A stretch of 64,000 nucleotides of DNA, taken from assembly GCA_023382535.1 (NCBI GenBank), contig JAHDWA010000046.1, forward strand, positions 20,346 through 84,345, written 5' to 3'. The first letter of the stretch is position 1. Each line of letters opens with the position of its first letter. Positions 42,181-50,541 of this stretch are shown piece after piece. A program made the translations under genes and the position numbers. This stretch comes from Anaerolineae bacterium. GTDB taxonomy: Bacteria; Chloroflexota; Anaerolineae; 4572-78; J111. Below the pieces are notes generated by a model. That model searched no databases, was not told the origin of the DNA, and saw only the letters and a program-made list of their open reading frames with translations.

Positions 42181-43692
42181 ATGTCGATTCAACTGCTGCG
42201 TCAAACGGATCAACCGCTCTACTTGCAGGTGGCCGAACAATTGCGCCAGCAAATAGAAAACGGAGAATTAGTGCCCCATACCCGCCTGCCGGCCAGCCGG
42301 ATGCTGGCGAAAAAGTTGGGGGTCAACCGCATTACGATTGTCAACGCCTACGCCGAATTGGAGGCTGAGGGCCTGGTGACCAGCCGGGTTGGCAGCGGCA
42401 CCTTTGTGGCCGGTGAACAACAACCGGCGACATTGGCTCCTTCCCCCATGTGGCGGGGAGCGCCAGCGGCGCGGCGGCCCTGGAACGCCAATCAGATGCT
42501 CGCCGAGATGATGCGCCTGGCCCGCCAGCCCGGGGTTATTTCTTTTGCCGGCGGCTCGCCCTCCAGTGAGTTTTTGCCCGTCCATGAGCTGCGGCGGGCC
42601 TTGAATGAAGTGCTGCGGCGGGATGGGATCGCTGCCCTGCAATACGAAGAAGCGGCCGGATGTCTTCCCCTGCGCGAAACTATCGCCCGGCAGATGCAGC
42701 AACAGCACATTCCGGTCAACGGGCAGGATATATTGATTACCACTGGCTGCCAGCAAGCCCTCGACGTTACGGTAAATGTGCTGACCCGCAGCATCGAGGA
42801 TAACCTGGTGGTCGTCGAAGACCCCTGCTACCTGGGCTTCCTGGATATTTTAGCCGCTCGCCGGCTGACCCCGCTCGGCGTGCCGGTAGATGGCCAGGGC
42901 ATGCAGGTTGACCGGCTGGAACAGATTATCCTGCGCCACCGGCCCCGTCTCATCTATACCACGCCCAGTTTTCACAACCCCACCGGGACGACCCTCTCCC
43001 TGTCCCGGCGGCGGGCGCTGCTGGAAGTTGCCAGCCGTTATGGCGTGCCCATTTTAGAAGATACCTGCTATGATACCTTGTATTATGAGGGCGAGCCGCC
43101 GCCCAGCCTGAAAAGCCTGGATACGGCTGATATAGTTTTTTTGGCCGGGGGTTTTGGCAAAACGCTGGCGCCTGGCCTGCGGATTGGCTACCTGGTCGCG
43201 CCGCCTGCCTGGCAAGAGCGGGTAATTGCGGCCAAGCAAACCGCCGATATTTTGACCTCCCCGCTGAACCAGTACGCGCTCCATTGCTACTTGCAGAGCG
43301 GCCACTATGCCGACCATCTGAGCCTGACCCGCCGGGCCTACCGGGAGCGGCGTGACCTGATGGCAGCAGCGGCGCGGCGCTATTTTCCCAAGGAAGCGGT
43401 TTGGCGCTGTCCGGCGGGAGGCATGTACTTATGGGTTGAGATGCCGCCTTCCGGCCCCACGGCGACTGACCTGTACCTGGCCGCTATCAATTACAGCGTA
43501 GCCTTTGCGCTTGGCTCCGTTTTCTCGGCCAGCGGCTCATTTAGCCACGCCATCCGTCTCAATTTTGCTACCCCGGCGCTCGATGAAATCGAGGAAGGCA
43601 TGCGCCGCCTGGGCAAAGCCTGGAAAGAGTTGCTGGCCCGGAATATAAGGGTGCAGCCGGCCAGCCAACGCTGTGCTATGCCGATACTGTGA
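42181..43692 (+). CDS. MocR-family regulator: GntR winged helix fused to aminotransferase-like domain
   Basis: 503 residues. The N-terminal 70 are a GntR winged helix (LYLQVAEQLRQQIENGEL, LPASRMLAKKLGVNRITIVN, GLVTSRVGSGTFV). The rest is a fold-type I PLP domain: GVISFAGGSPSSEF, TPSFHNPTGTTLS, and the PLP-lysine site FLAGGFGKTLAPGLRIGY. MocR proteins mostly regulate neighbouring metabolism genes, with PLP as ligand; PdxR is the best-known case. No vitamin B6 gene is next to it, so the target is unknown. Confidence 0.92.
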   Translation: MSIQLLRQTDQPLYLQVAEQLRQQIENGELVPHTRLPASRMLAKKLGVNRITIVNAYAELEAEGLVTSRVGSGTFVAGEQQPATLAPSPMWRGAPAARRPWNANQMLAEMMRLARQPGVISFAGGSPSSEFLPVHELRRALNEVLRRDGIAALQYEEAAGCLPLRETIARQMQQQHIPVNGQDILITTGCQQALDVTVNVLTRSIEDNLVVVEDPCYLGFLDILAARRLTPLGVPVDGQGMQVDRLEQIILRHRPRLIYTTPSFHNPTGTTLSLSRRRALLEVASRYGVPILEDTCYDTLYYEGEPPPSLKSLDTADIVFLAGGFGKTLAPGLRIGYLVAPPAWQERVIAAKQTADILTSPLNQYALHCYLQSGHYADHLSLTRRAYRERRDLMAAAARRYFPKEAVWRCPAGGMYLWVEMPPSGPTATDLYLAAINYSVAFALGSVFSASGSFSHAIRLNFATPALDEIEEGMRRLGKAWKELLARNIRVQPASQRCAMPIL

Positions 43693-43763
43693 GGCGAGGA
43701 CACGAGGATTTGAATGCGCCTCCTCGCTTCATCGTTTTAATATTCGACTCTCACTGGTTTATT

Positions 43764-44729
43764 ATGACAACCTGCTCTTTTGTGCAACTCAGCGACATTC
43801 ATATCTCCTCCTCAGGAGACTACGCGGACATGCTGTCGGGTCGGGCGGCTGATTTTTTGGCGGCTGTGGTGACCGACTTGAACTGGCAGGCAGATTTGGA
43901 TTTTGTATTAATCACCGGCGATCTGTTCAACACCCCCACTCGGTCCAATCTAGCCCTGTTTCAGCAGGCTATCCAGGCTCTGGACAAGCCTTATTTTATC
44001 ATTCCCGGCAACCACGACCGCCGGGACCCCGGTGAAACTGAGGGCTTAACTCGCCGCGAGTTCGCCCGGCATTTTAATCCCCAATTTCAGGCCAGGCCGG
44101 CTGCGCCGGAGGCTCAGGCCGGCTACTGGTCGCTAACGGTCCAGCCGGAGGTACAACTGATCGGCCTTGACTCTATCCGGGATGAGGATTGGGGTGGAAT
44201 TATTGATGCGGCTCAAATCGAGTGGCTGGAACAGGAGCTAAGGACACATGCCGATAAACTGATTATCCTGGCCGTTCACCATCCTCTCCACCCCCTGGCT
44301 CCCGTTGACGCTCATCCCGACTGGCGCAATTTTGTCTGTGACAATGGCCCGGAGCTGCTGGCCCTGCTCGACCGGTATCCGCAGGTGAAACTCGTCCTGA
44401 CCGGCCACCACCATCAAACCAAAGCCGACCTGCTGGGCCAGCGCCTCCACCTGGCCTGTCCCGCCCTGAGCGTGTATCCCTGCGCCTACCGCCTCCTGCG
44501 CCTGGAGCGGACAGATACAGACATCTGGCATATCGAATGGTCTACCCGCTCAGCCACCGCTGACTCGACCGTGGCCGAGGCCCGGCAGAGGATGATCGAA
44601 GCCTGGCAGGGAGTCGGCTTTGATCTCGACTTTGTGGAGATCCATGCTCAATTAGCCTACGGCAGTGAGTGGGACAGAAACGGAAGGATGGAAGGATGGG
44701 AAATTGGAAGAATGGGGATAGGGAAGTAG
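43764..44729 (+). CDS. Calcineurin-like phosphoesterase, cAMP-phosphodiesterase CpdA-like
   Basis: 321 residues with all metal-binding blocks in order: QLSDIHISS, VLITGDLFN, FIIPGNHDRRD, LAVHHPLHPL and VLTGHHHQTKAD. Together these match the class III cyclic-nucleotide phosphodiesterase group (CpdA, Rv0805), although other phosphoesterases share them. The cyclic-nucleotide link is of interest because the window also has a four-cNBD protein at 9.9 kb. The last 20 residues (RNGRMEGWEIGRMGIGK) are encoded by CCTTCCAA-type repeat DNA. ATG 43764 is chosen because the homologous region begins there. Confidence 0.85.
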   Translation: MTTCSFVQLSDIHISSSGDYADMLSGRAADFLAAVVTDLNWQADLDFVLITGDLFNTPTRSNLALFQQAIQALDKPYFIIPGNHDRRDPGETEGLTRREFARHFNPQFQARPAAPEAQAGYWSLTVQPEVQLIGLDSIRDEDWGGIIDAAQIEWLEQELRTHADKLIILAVHHPLHPLAPVDAHPDWRNFVCDNGPELLALLDRYPQVKLVLTGHHHQTKADLLGQRLHLACPALSVYPCAYRLLRLERTDTDIWHIEWSTRSATADSTVAEARQRMIEAWQGVGFDLDFVEIHAQLAYGSEWDRNGRMEGWEIGRMGIGK

Positions 44730-44812
44730 CGGCAGATGAAAGATGTCCAGCCTTCCAATCTTCCAACCCTGCAACCTTCCAATCTTCCAACTCTCCAATC
44801 TTCTATCCTGCC
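44684..44812. repeat. CCTTCCAA-type repeat cluster spanning the end of one gene and the start of the next
   Basis: GGAAGGATGGAAGGATGGGA, GGAAGAATGG, then CCAGCCTTCCAATCTTCC, CCTGCAACCTTCCAATC and TTCCAACTCTCCAATC. The left half ends the phosphoesterase gene; the right half encodes residues 4-24 of the transporter. Confidence 0.8.
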
Positions 44813-45668
44813 GCGCTCGCTGACAGGCATCCTGCTCGCCTTTGCCTCGGCGGCCTGCATTTCGGTAACGTTTATCGCCAGCAAACAGGCGATGGCGGAC
44901 CTATCTCCCCTGGCTTTTACCCCGGTCTGGTTTGCGGTGGCGTCGGCCTGGGGCCTTGCCCTGTACCTGTGGCGAAACGGGCCGGCACTGCCCAGCGGCC
45001 TGACTGAGTCCATTCGTCCTATTTTATTGTTGGGTTTTTTGAACGGCCTGGCCAACTTTTTGTTCTTTACCAGTATTGATCTCGGCGACCCGGCGCTGGT
45101 GGCTTTTTTCAGCCGCAGCGAGACTGTTTATACCGTTTTGCTGGGCGCATGGTTCCTGGGCGAGCGAATGCACCGCTCCCAATGGCTGGGCGTGGCCCTG
45201 GCCATCGCCGGCACCGGGGCGATGACTTTTCGCGCCGGGAGTGTTGTTTGGGTGGTGCTGCTGCTGGCCCTGGCCTCGAATTTCTTCCTGGCCTTGAGCA
45301 ACCTGGTCGCCAAAAAAAGTATCCTCGCCGTGCCGCCGTTGATTTTATCTACAGCCCGCACCCTGGTAATGACGTTGATGCTGGGCCTGTTTGGCTGGGC
45401 CGCCGGACAACTTGCCTGGCCTGGCTGGACGGCCTGGCTGTGGATTATCGGGGGTGCATTTTTTGGCCCGTTTCTGAGTTACGTACTTTTTTACCGGTCG
45501 CTGCTTTATCTTGACCTGTCCAAAGGCGCCGTTATTCGAGCCACCCAGCCGCTGTTTGTGGCTGTCTACGGCCTGGCCCTGTTTGGCACAGTCATTACTC
45601 TCCAACAATTGGCGGGCGGCCTGGTGCTGACCGCCGGAGTTGCCTTAATGCTCTGGGATCGCAAGTAG
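44736..45668 (+). CDS. EamA/DMT-family transporter with repeat-encoded N-terminus
   Basis: 310 residues with ten membrane helices in two similar halves, as in drug/metabolite transporters. Segments such as GFLNGLANFLFFTSIDLGDP and the ATQPLFVAVYGLALFG helix of the second EamA repeat are typical. The substrate is unknown. The first 25 residues (DVQPSNLPTLQPSNLPTLQ) are simple repeat translation. No ATG, GTG or TTG lies in frame between ATG 44736 and the first helix, so this odd N-terminus is probably real. It starts 6 bases after the phosphoesterase stop. Confidence 0.88.
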   Translation: MKDVQPSNLPTLQPSNLPTLQSSILPRSLTGILLAFASAACISVTFIASKQAMADLSPLAFTPVWFAVASAWGLALYLWRNGPALPSGLTESIRPILLLGFLNGLANFLFFTSIDLGDPALVAFFSRSETVYTVLLGAWFLGERMHRSQWLGVALAIAGTGAMTFRAGSVVWVVLLLALASNFFLALSNLVAKKSILAVPPLILSTARTLVMTLMLGLFGWAAGQLAWPGWTAWLWIIGGAFFGPFLSYVLFYRSLLYLDLSKGAVIRATQPLFVAVYGLALFGTVITLQQLAGGLVLTAGVALMLWDRK

Positions 45669-45691
45669 GAGTTTTGGAGGACCTGTCTATT

Positions 45692-45728
45692 TATTCTCGT
45701 GCCCAAACTCTGTTTGGGCACGAGAATA
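45692..45728. repeat. Palindromic element, CCCAAACTCTGTTTGGG family (copy 2)
   Basis: TATTCTCGTGCCCAAAC and GTTTGGGCACGAGAATA pair perfectly over 17 bases around TCT. It has the same core and spacer as 13185-13215. It separates the transporter from the PaiB gene and sits 16 bases before its start. Confidence 0.8.
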
Positions 45729-45743
45729 GGATTTTGGAGAAAT

Positions 45744-46364
45744 ATGTATATACCCAAAGCTTTTTCTGAAACCGATAGTGAAAAATTGTTTGCCTTCATT
45801 GAGACTAACAGCTTTGGCATTCTTTTTTCGCAGCGCAGCGGCCCACCGTTTGCCACGCATCTACCGTTTTTAGTGGAGCAAGGTACGGGGTCACCCGGTT
45901 GGCTGTGGGGACACCTGGCCAAAGCTAATCCCCACTGGCATGATTTGGCGGGCGAGGTTCTGGTTGTTTTCCCCGGCCCGCACGTCTATATCTCGCCGGC
46001 CTGGTATGAAGAAGAAAATGTTGTTCCAACCTGGAACTACCTGGCTGTCCACGTTTACGGCCAGCTATCGCTGGTCCATGAGGACGAACGCCTCTTAAAG
46101 ATTGTCGAAGACTCGGTTAAATTTTATGAGGCGGCCAGACCTGCTCCCTGGGCGCTCGACACTTCAACCGACTATACCCGCAGGATGCTGAAGGGCATTG
46201 TCGGCTTCAAAATCGAGATCACCCGCCTGGAAGGAAAGTGGAAACTCAATCAAAATCATTCCACTGCCCGGCAGGAAAGGGTAGTAAACGCTTTGAAGCA
46301 GTTGCCCGATCAAAATTCGCAGGAAATTGCGGCCCTGATGGAAGATAATTTGAAGAGGCGATAA
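45744..46364 (+). CDS. PaiB-family FMN-binding protein
   Basis: 206 residues matching the PaiB/FMN-binding split-barrel family: MYIPKAFSETDSEKLFAFIE, FATHLPFLVEQG, LWGHLAKANPHW, FPGPHVYISPAWYEEENVVP with TWNYLAVHVYG, and MLKGIVGFKIEITRLEGKWK. Annotated as negative transcriptional regulators after B. subtilis PaiB, though the biochemical role is probably flavin- or heme-related. ATG 45744 follows GGAG and matches the family start. Confidence 0.93.
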   Translation: MYIPKAFSETDSEKLFAFIETNSFGILFSQRSGPPFATHLPFLVEQGTGSPGWLWGHLAKANPHWHDLAGEVLVVFPGPHVYISPAWYEEENVVPTWNYLAVHVYGQLSLVHEDERLLKIVEDSVKFYEAARPAPWALDTSTDYTRRMLKGIVGFKIEITRLEGKWKLNQNHSTARQERVVNALKQLPDQNSQEIAALMEDNLKRR

Positions 46365-46447
46365 GCAATAAGACGAGAAGATGCAGTTAAGCCGTGTCCT
46401 CGCCTCTTTTTAACAGTATTTGTCAAACCGACAGAAAGGTAAATACA

Positions 46448-47431
46448 ATGACAAACCAGCCTATGCCCACCCTGCATGACATTATCGCCGCCCGGCCTCA
46501 CGTTTACCGCTATTTGCGCCCGACGCCGCTCTACCGCTATTCCGGTTTGAGCGAGTTGGTCGGCGCGGAGGTGTGGGTCAAGCACGAGAATCACCAGCCG
46601 GTCGGCGCATTTAAGGTGCGTGGTGGCCTTAACCTGGCCGCTCACCTGAGCGAGTCCGAGCGCCGGGGCGGCCTCTTTACCGCCTCGACCGGCAACCACG
46701 GCCAGAGCATCGCCTTTGCGGCACAGGTCCACGGCTTGAAGGCGACCATCGCCGTGCCGGAGGGAGCCAACCCCGGCAAGGTGGCGGCCATGCGCGGCCT
46801 GGGGGCCGAAGTCATCTTCCACGGCTCCGATTTCGACACCGCCCGCGAGTGGATTGCTGCCGAGGCCGAGGCCCAGGGAGGCCGCTTTGTCGGCCCAACG
46901 GAAGAGTTGTTGATTTGTGGCGTCGGCACGTATGCCCTGGAAATTCTGGAAGAACTGCCCGACGTACAGACCATCATCGCTCCGGTGGGGGCGGGCAGCG
47001 GCGTATGCGGCACGAGCATCGTGGCCAAGAGTATCAACCCCAGCATTGAGGTGATTGCGGCCCAATCGGCCCAGGCCCCGGCTATGCAGTTAAGCTGGAA
47101 ATCGGGCGAGCTGGTGACGGCAGAGACGCGCACCTTCGCCGAAGGCGTGGCCACGCGGGTTCCCTTTCTCAACACCCAGCGTATCATGGGCCGCTATCTG
47201 GACGATTTTGTGCTGGTTGACGATGAGGCGATCAAAGAGGCCATCGTTTTGTTATTACAGCACACCCACAACCTGGCCGAAGGCGCGGGGGCAATTTCCC
47301 TGGCGGCGGCGTTACAGTTGAAGGACCGGCTGGCCGGGAAAAAGGTCGTGCTGGTGTTGAGCGGGGGGAATTTGGCCCTGGAGCAGTTGCGGGAGATTCT
47401 CAAGTTAAGTCCAGCAGCGTCATCATTATGA
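46448..47431 (+). CDS. Threonine/serine dehydratase, catalytic type without regulatory domain
   Basis: 327 residues of the fold-type II PLP family. K56 in PVGAFKVRGG binds PLP; STGNHGQSIAFAA and the tetraglycine-like loop VGAGSGVCGT hold the phosphate, and the C-terminal SGGN closes the cofactor pocket. There is no C-terminal ACT domain, so it resembles catabolic threonine dehydratase (TdcB) or serine/threonine racemase-dehydratases more than biosynthetic IlvA. A weak ribosome-binding site (AAAGG) precedes ATG 46448. Confidence 0.9.
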   Translation: MTNQPMPTLHDIIAARPHVYRYLRPTPLYRYSGLSELVGAEVWVKHENHQPVGAFKVRGGLNLAAHLSESERRGGLFTASTGNHGQSIAFAAQVHGLKATIAVPEGANPGKVAAMRGLGAEVIFHGSDFDTAREWIAAEAEAQGGRFVGPTEELLICGVGTYALEILEELPDVQTIIAPVGAGSGVCGTSIVAKSINPSIEVIAAQSAQAPAMQLSWKSGELVTAETRTFAEGVATRVPFLNTQRIMGRYLDDFVLVDDEAIKEAIVLLLQHTHNLAEGAGAISLAAALQLKDRLAGKKVVLVLSGGNLALEQLREILKLSPAASSL

Positions 47432-47472
47432 TGGGTAAACAAATTCGATTATAATAAGCATGGAGGTAAACA

Positions 47473-47742
47473 ATGAAGCTACGTGACATTTTAGCCGATA
47501 TCCATGCGCTGGAAGAGGAGCTTTTGGAGTTCGAGCGTAAGTATGGCATTCGCTCGGAAACTTTCTACGCGGCTTATATTAGTGGCGAAGAGCCAGAAGA
47601 TGACAATTGGGTTTTGGATTTTGGGGAATGGGCCAGCGTGTATCGCACGTGGTTGACTCGCCAGGCTGAGTACCGGAACGAAATTCAACGCCTTCAAACC
47701 CAAGCTCCAAGTTTGGCTGGGTTAATTCAAGTTGCTGCATGA
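47473..47742 (+). CDS. Probable antitoxin partner of the TumE-like protein
   Basis: 89 residues, acidic and helical, with no recognised DNA-binding motif. MKLRDILADIHALEEELLEF looks like the start of a helical dimerisation segment. It overlaps the next gene by 4 bases (ATGA), the usual arrangement of toxin-antitoxin operons, and precedes a TumE-like protein. Its role as antitoxin is inferred from that position. Confidence 0.6.
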   Translation: MKLRDILADIHALEEELLEFERKYGIRSETFYAAYISGEEPEDDNWVLDFGEWASVYRTWLTRQAEYRNEIQRLQTQAPSLAGLIQVAA

Positions 47743-48164
47743 GTAATCCACTGCGTACTCCAGAGGATTACGAACTGTTCCTGTACACTCTTGCCGACCA
47801 GTTTCCATCGGTTCGCGCCTCGACAGTTGTTTTTATTCGATTGGGGTCAACGTTGGCGCGAGTAACTGGTGAATTGCACTTCGACAAAGAAATTCGGCTT
47901 GTGGTTCGTGAGCGAATTTTGTATGATCGCCTGCCTGCCCTTATAGATTGGTATGGTTATGAAGTTTGGCAAGCCGGCGAGAAATTATACTGGTATGACT
48001 CGCAGCCCCATCCTAACGATGCGACCCTGGCCAGCACTCATCCCCACCACAAACATGTTCCCCCCGATATTAAGCACAATCGCATTACTGCTCCAGAGAT
48101 GAGTTTTACTCAGCCTAATTTGCCGGTTCTTATCCAAGAGATTGAGGTTCTCATTAAAAATTAA
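47739..48164 (+). CDS. TumE-family (DUF6516-like) toxin candidate
   Basis: 141 residues. The C-terminal pattern, YWYDSQPHPNDATLASTHPH and HHKHVPPDIKHNRI, then PNLPVLIQEIEVLI, matches the TumE-type toxin family, in which a Y/W-x-Y-D strand is followed by a P-H-H-K-H block. The N-terminal half (TVVFIRLGSTLARVTGELHF, IRLVVRERI) is beta-rich as expected. TumE-type toxins are described as part of type II systems; the target is not something I can derive here. Confidence 0.72.
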   Translation: MSNPLRTPEDYELFLYTLADQFPSVRASTVVFIRLGSTLARVTGELHFDKEIRLVVRERILYDRLPALIDWYGYEVWQAGEKLYWYDSQPHPNDATLASTHPHHKHVPPDIKHNRITAPEMSFTQPNLPVLIQEIEVLIKN

Positions 48165-48246
48165 AAGGTAATAAATCTTGCCTCAATTCGTCAAAAGGCT
48201 GATAAGCTCAACCTTGTCAAATCAGAATTGAGGAGATAACCCGCTC

Positions 48247-48894
48247 ATGAAGCTCATCTCGATTAACGTTGGCCTGCCCCGGACTGTTACCTGGCAGGGC
48301 AGACCTGTCACCACTAGCATTTTCAAGGAACCGGTCAGCGAACCGGTCATGCTGCGGGCGCTCAACCTGGAGGGCGACCGGCAGGCCGACCTGACGGTTC
48401 ACGGCGGAGCGGACAAGGCCGTTTACGTTTACCCGGCGGAGCATTATGATTACTGGCGCCGTAAACTGCCTGATACCCCCCTCCCGTGGGGCAGTTTTGG
48501 CGAAAATTTTACCAGCCAGGGTTTGTTGGAGGATGAGGTCAATATCGGCGACCGGTTTCGTATCGGCACAGCCGAGGTAGGGGTCACTCAGCCGCGCCTG
48601 CCCTGTTACAAATTGGGCCTTAAGTTTGGCCGGACCGATATGGTCAAACGCTTCCTGGCCAGCCGCCGCACCGGCTTTTACTTGGCCGTTTTGAAGGAAG
48701 GGGAGGTGACAGCCGGGGATGCCGTCGAACTGCTCCAGCGTGACGAAAACAACCTCACCGTAGCCGATGTTGTCCGCCTGTACGCTTTTGACAAAGATGA
48801 TACCGCCACGTTACGGCGAGCTACCCAGGTTGAGGCGCTGCCGGAGGGTTGGGTAGAGTATTTTCAGAGCCAGTTTGAAAAGTACAGCCGGTAG
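48247..48894 (+). CDS. MOSC-domain protein, YiiM type
   Basis: 215 residues of the MOSC fold, related to the C-terminus of molybdenum cofactor sulfurase. Key stretches are NVGLPRTVTWQGRPVTTSIF, LEGDRQADLTVHGGADKAVY, WGSFGENFTSQGL and the LPCYKLGLKFGR loop carrying the conserved cysteine. YiiM proteins reduce N-hydroxylated compounds with molybdenum cofactor bound; activity here is inferred from the family. ATG 48247 has GAGGAG about 10 bases upstream. Confidence 0.92.
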   Translation: MKLISINVGLPRTVTWQGRPVTTSIFKEPVSEPVMLRALNLEGDRQADLTVHGGADKAVYVYPAEHYDYWRRKLPDTPLPWGSFGENFTSQGLLEDEVNIGDRFRIGTAEVGVTQPRLPCYKLGLKFGRTDMVKRFLASRRTGFYLAVLKEGEVTAGDAVELLQRDENNLTVADVVRLYAFDKDDTATLRRATQVEALPEGWVEYFQSQFEKYSR

Positions 48895-48906
48895 AAAGTT
48901 TTTGTT

Positions 48907-48978
48907 GGAGGAATGGAAGGTTGGAAATCGGCCGTTCTCCAGCCTTCCGCATCCTCCGGTCTTCCAATCTTTCAAACT
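48907..48978. repeat. CCTTCCAA-type repeats
   Basis: GGAGGAATGGAAGGTTGGAA and, inverted, CCAGCCTTCCGCATCCTCC, TCTTCCAATCTTTC fill the gap between the MOSC and the next gene. Confidence 0.65.
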
Positions 48979-49000
48979 GCACCATTCAGGATAAGAATTT

Positions 49001-49579
49001 ATGGCCAAAAAAGATTACAGCCCCCTTGTTACCCCGGCCAACGCCCAGCGCCGGCCCGAGCACGTGCAAGACGACATCTGGATTCGTGACTTTCTAAACC
49101 GCGCCCAGATCGGCCACATTGCCACCCGCTGGGACGAGCAGCCGTTCATCAACCCGACCACCTTTTGGTACGATACCGAACGGCACGAAATTATCTTTCA
49201 TTCTAATATCGTTGGGCGGGTGCGGGCCAACAGCGAGCGGCATGAGCAGGTCTGCTTTGAGGCCAGCGAGTTTGGCCGGCTGCTGCCCTCGAATGTGGCC
49301 CTGGAATTTAGCATCCAGTACGAGAGCGTCATTGCTTTCGGCCGGATTCGTATCTTGCAGGGGACTGAAGAAAGGCAGCGGGCGTTGTATGGTTTGATCG
49401 GCAAATATTTCCCCACGATGACGGCCGGCCGGGAATACCGTCCCATCACCGCCAAGGAGCTGAAACGCACTTCTGTTTACGCCATCGCCATTGATAGTTG
49501 GAGCGGCAAGCGTAACTGGGCAGACCGAGCCGACCAGAGCGATGAGTGGCCGCCGCTGGATGAAAAGTGGTTTGAATAG
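49001..49579 (+). CDS. Pyridoxamine 5'-phosphate oxidase-fold flavoprotein
   Basis: 192 residues with the split-barrel layout: FLNRAQIGHIATRWDEQPFI, NPTTFWYDTERHEIIFHSNI, VGRVRANSERHEQVCFEASE and the C-terminal TSVYAIAIDSWSGKRNWADR. It belongs to the broad group of FMN- or F420-binding proteins related to nitroimidazole-resistance protein NimA. Substrate unknown. It starts 13 bases before PhzF on the same strand, so the two may be co-transcribed. Confidence 0.87.
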   Translation: MAKKDYSPLVTPANAQRRPEHVQDDIWIRDFLNRAQIGHIATRWDEQPFINPTTFWYDTERHEIIFHSNIVGRVRANSERHEQVCFEASEFGRLLPSNVALEFSIQYESVIAFGRIRILQGTEERQRALYGLIGKYFPTMTAGREYRPITAKELKRTSVYAIAIDSWSGKRNWADRADQSDEWPPLDEKWFE

Positions 49580-49591
49580 GGTAAGGAGAAA

Positions 49592-50521
49592 ATGACCATG
49601 AGAAAACTTCGTTATCACCTGATTGATGTTTTTACCAACCAGCCGTTTGGGGGAAACCAACTGGCCGTTTTTACGAATGGCCGCGGGTTATCGCCAAAGC
49701 TGATGCAGCAACTGGCCAGGGAATTGAATTTTTCCGAAACCACTTTTGTCTTGCCTCCCCAGGCAGCAGATAATGACTTCTGGGTCCGGATTTTTACCCC
49801 GGCTGTTGAAATGCCTATGGCCGGCCACCCGACCGTGGGGACCGCCTTTGTTCTGGCCCTGGAAAAACTGCTGGACGACTCCGGGCCGGAGACGACCACC
49901 CGCTTTGAGGAAGGCGTTGGCGTTATTCCGGTTCGGGTGCAGTGGCAACATAAACAGCCGGCCCTGATCATGATGAGCCAGCCGCTGCCCGAGTTTGGAC
50001 CGGAGTTTACCAACCGGGGGGTGATAGCCGAGATGCTCTCGCTTGATCCTGGCGAAATTGACCCAGGCTATCCCCTGCAAGTCGTCTCTTGCGGGGTTCC
50101 TTTTTTGTATGTCCCCCTGACCAGCCTGGCCGCCCTGCGCCGGATCAAGTTGAGATATGACCTGTGGGAACAGCACCTCCGGGATTTTGCCTCGCCCCAC
50201 CTGTTTGTCTTTACCCTTGAGACTGAATTGGAAAAATCTGCCGTTCATTGTAGAATGTTTGCCCCGGCCTTGGGCATTGCCGAGGACCCGGCCACCGGTG
50301 CGGCGAGCGGTCCACTGGGCTGTTACCTGGTAAAATATGGGTTGGTTGGCCGCCAGCTTGAAGAGAAAGTAAGTTTTATCAGCGAACAGGGTTTTGAAAT
50401 GGGCCGTCCCAGCCTGATCCATATTGAAATTGAACAGGCGGGCGAACAGATTACTGCGGTGACGGTAGGCGGTGAGTGTGTCTACATGGGCGAAGGATAT
50501 TTTGAGTTACCTGAAGTATAA
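49592..50521 (+). CDS. PhzF-family isomerase-like protein
   Basis: 309 residues with the family pattern: HLIDVFTNQPFGGNQLAVF, the catalytic-glutamate region ARELNFSETTFVLPP, FTPAVEMPMAGHPTVGTAFV, and the closing EDPATGAASGPLGCYLV. PhzF proteins are isomerases on small carbocyclic acids, but most homologues outside phenazine clusters have unknown substrates, and no phenazine genes are here. GGAG lies before ATG. Confidence 0.94.
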   Translation: MTMRKLRYHLIDVFTNQPFGGNQLAVFTNGRGLSPKLMQQLARELNFSETTFVLPPQAADNDFWVRIFTPAVEMPMAGHPTVGTAFVLALEKLLDDSGPETTTRFEEGVGVIPVRVQWQHKQPALIMMSQPLPEFGPEFTNRGVIAEMLSLDPGEIDPGYPLQVVSCGVPFLYVPLTSLAALRRIKLRYDLWEQHLRDFASPHLFVFTLETELEKSAVHCRMFAPALGIAEDPATGAASGPLGCYLVKYGLVGRQLEEKVSFISEQGFEMGRPSLIHIEIEQAGEQITAVTVGGECVYMGEGYFELPEV

Positions 50522-50541
50522 ATTTATTTTGGAGTACTGTC

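Noticed and set aside
44684..44812. CRISPR-like repeats
   Set aside because: Units are short, degenerate, contiguous and without unique spacers; no cas genes are in the window.
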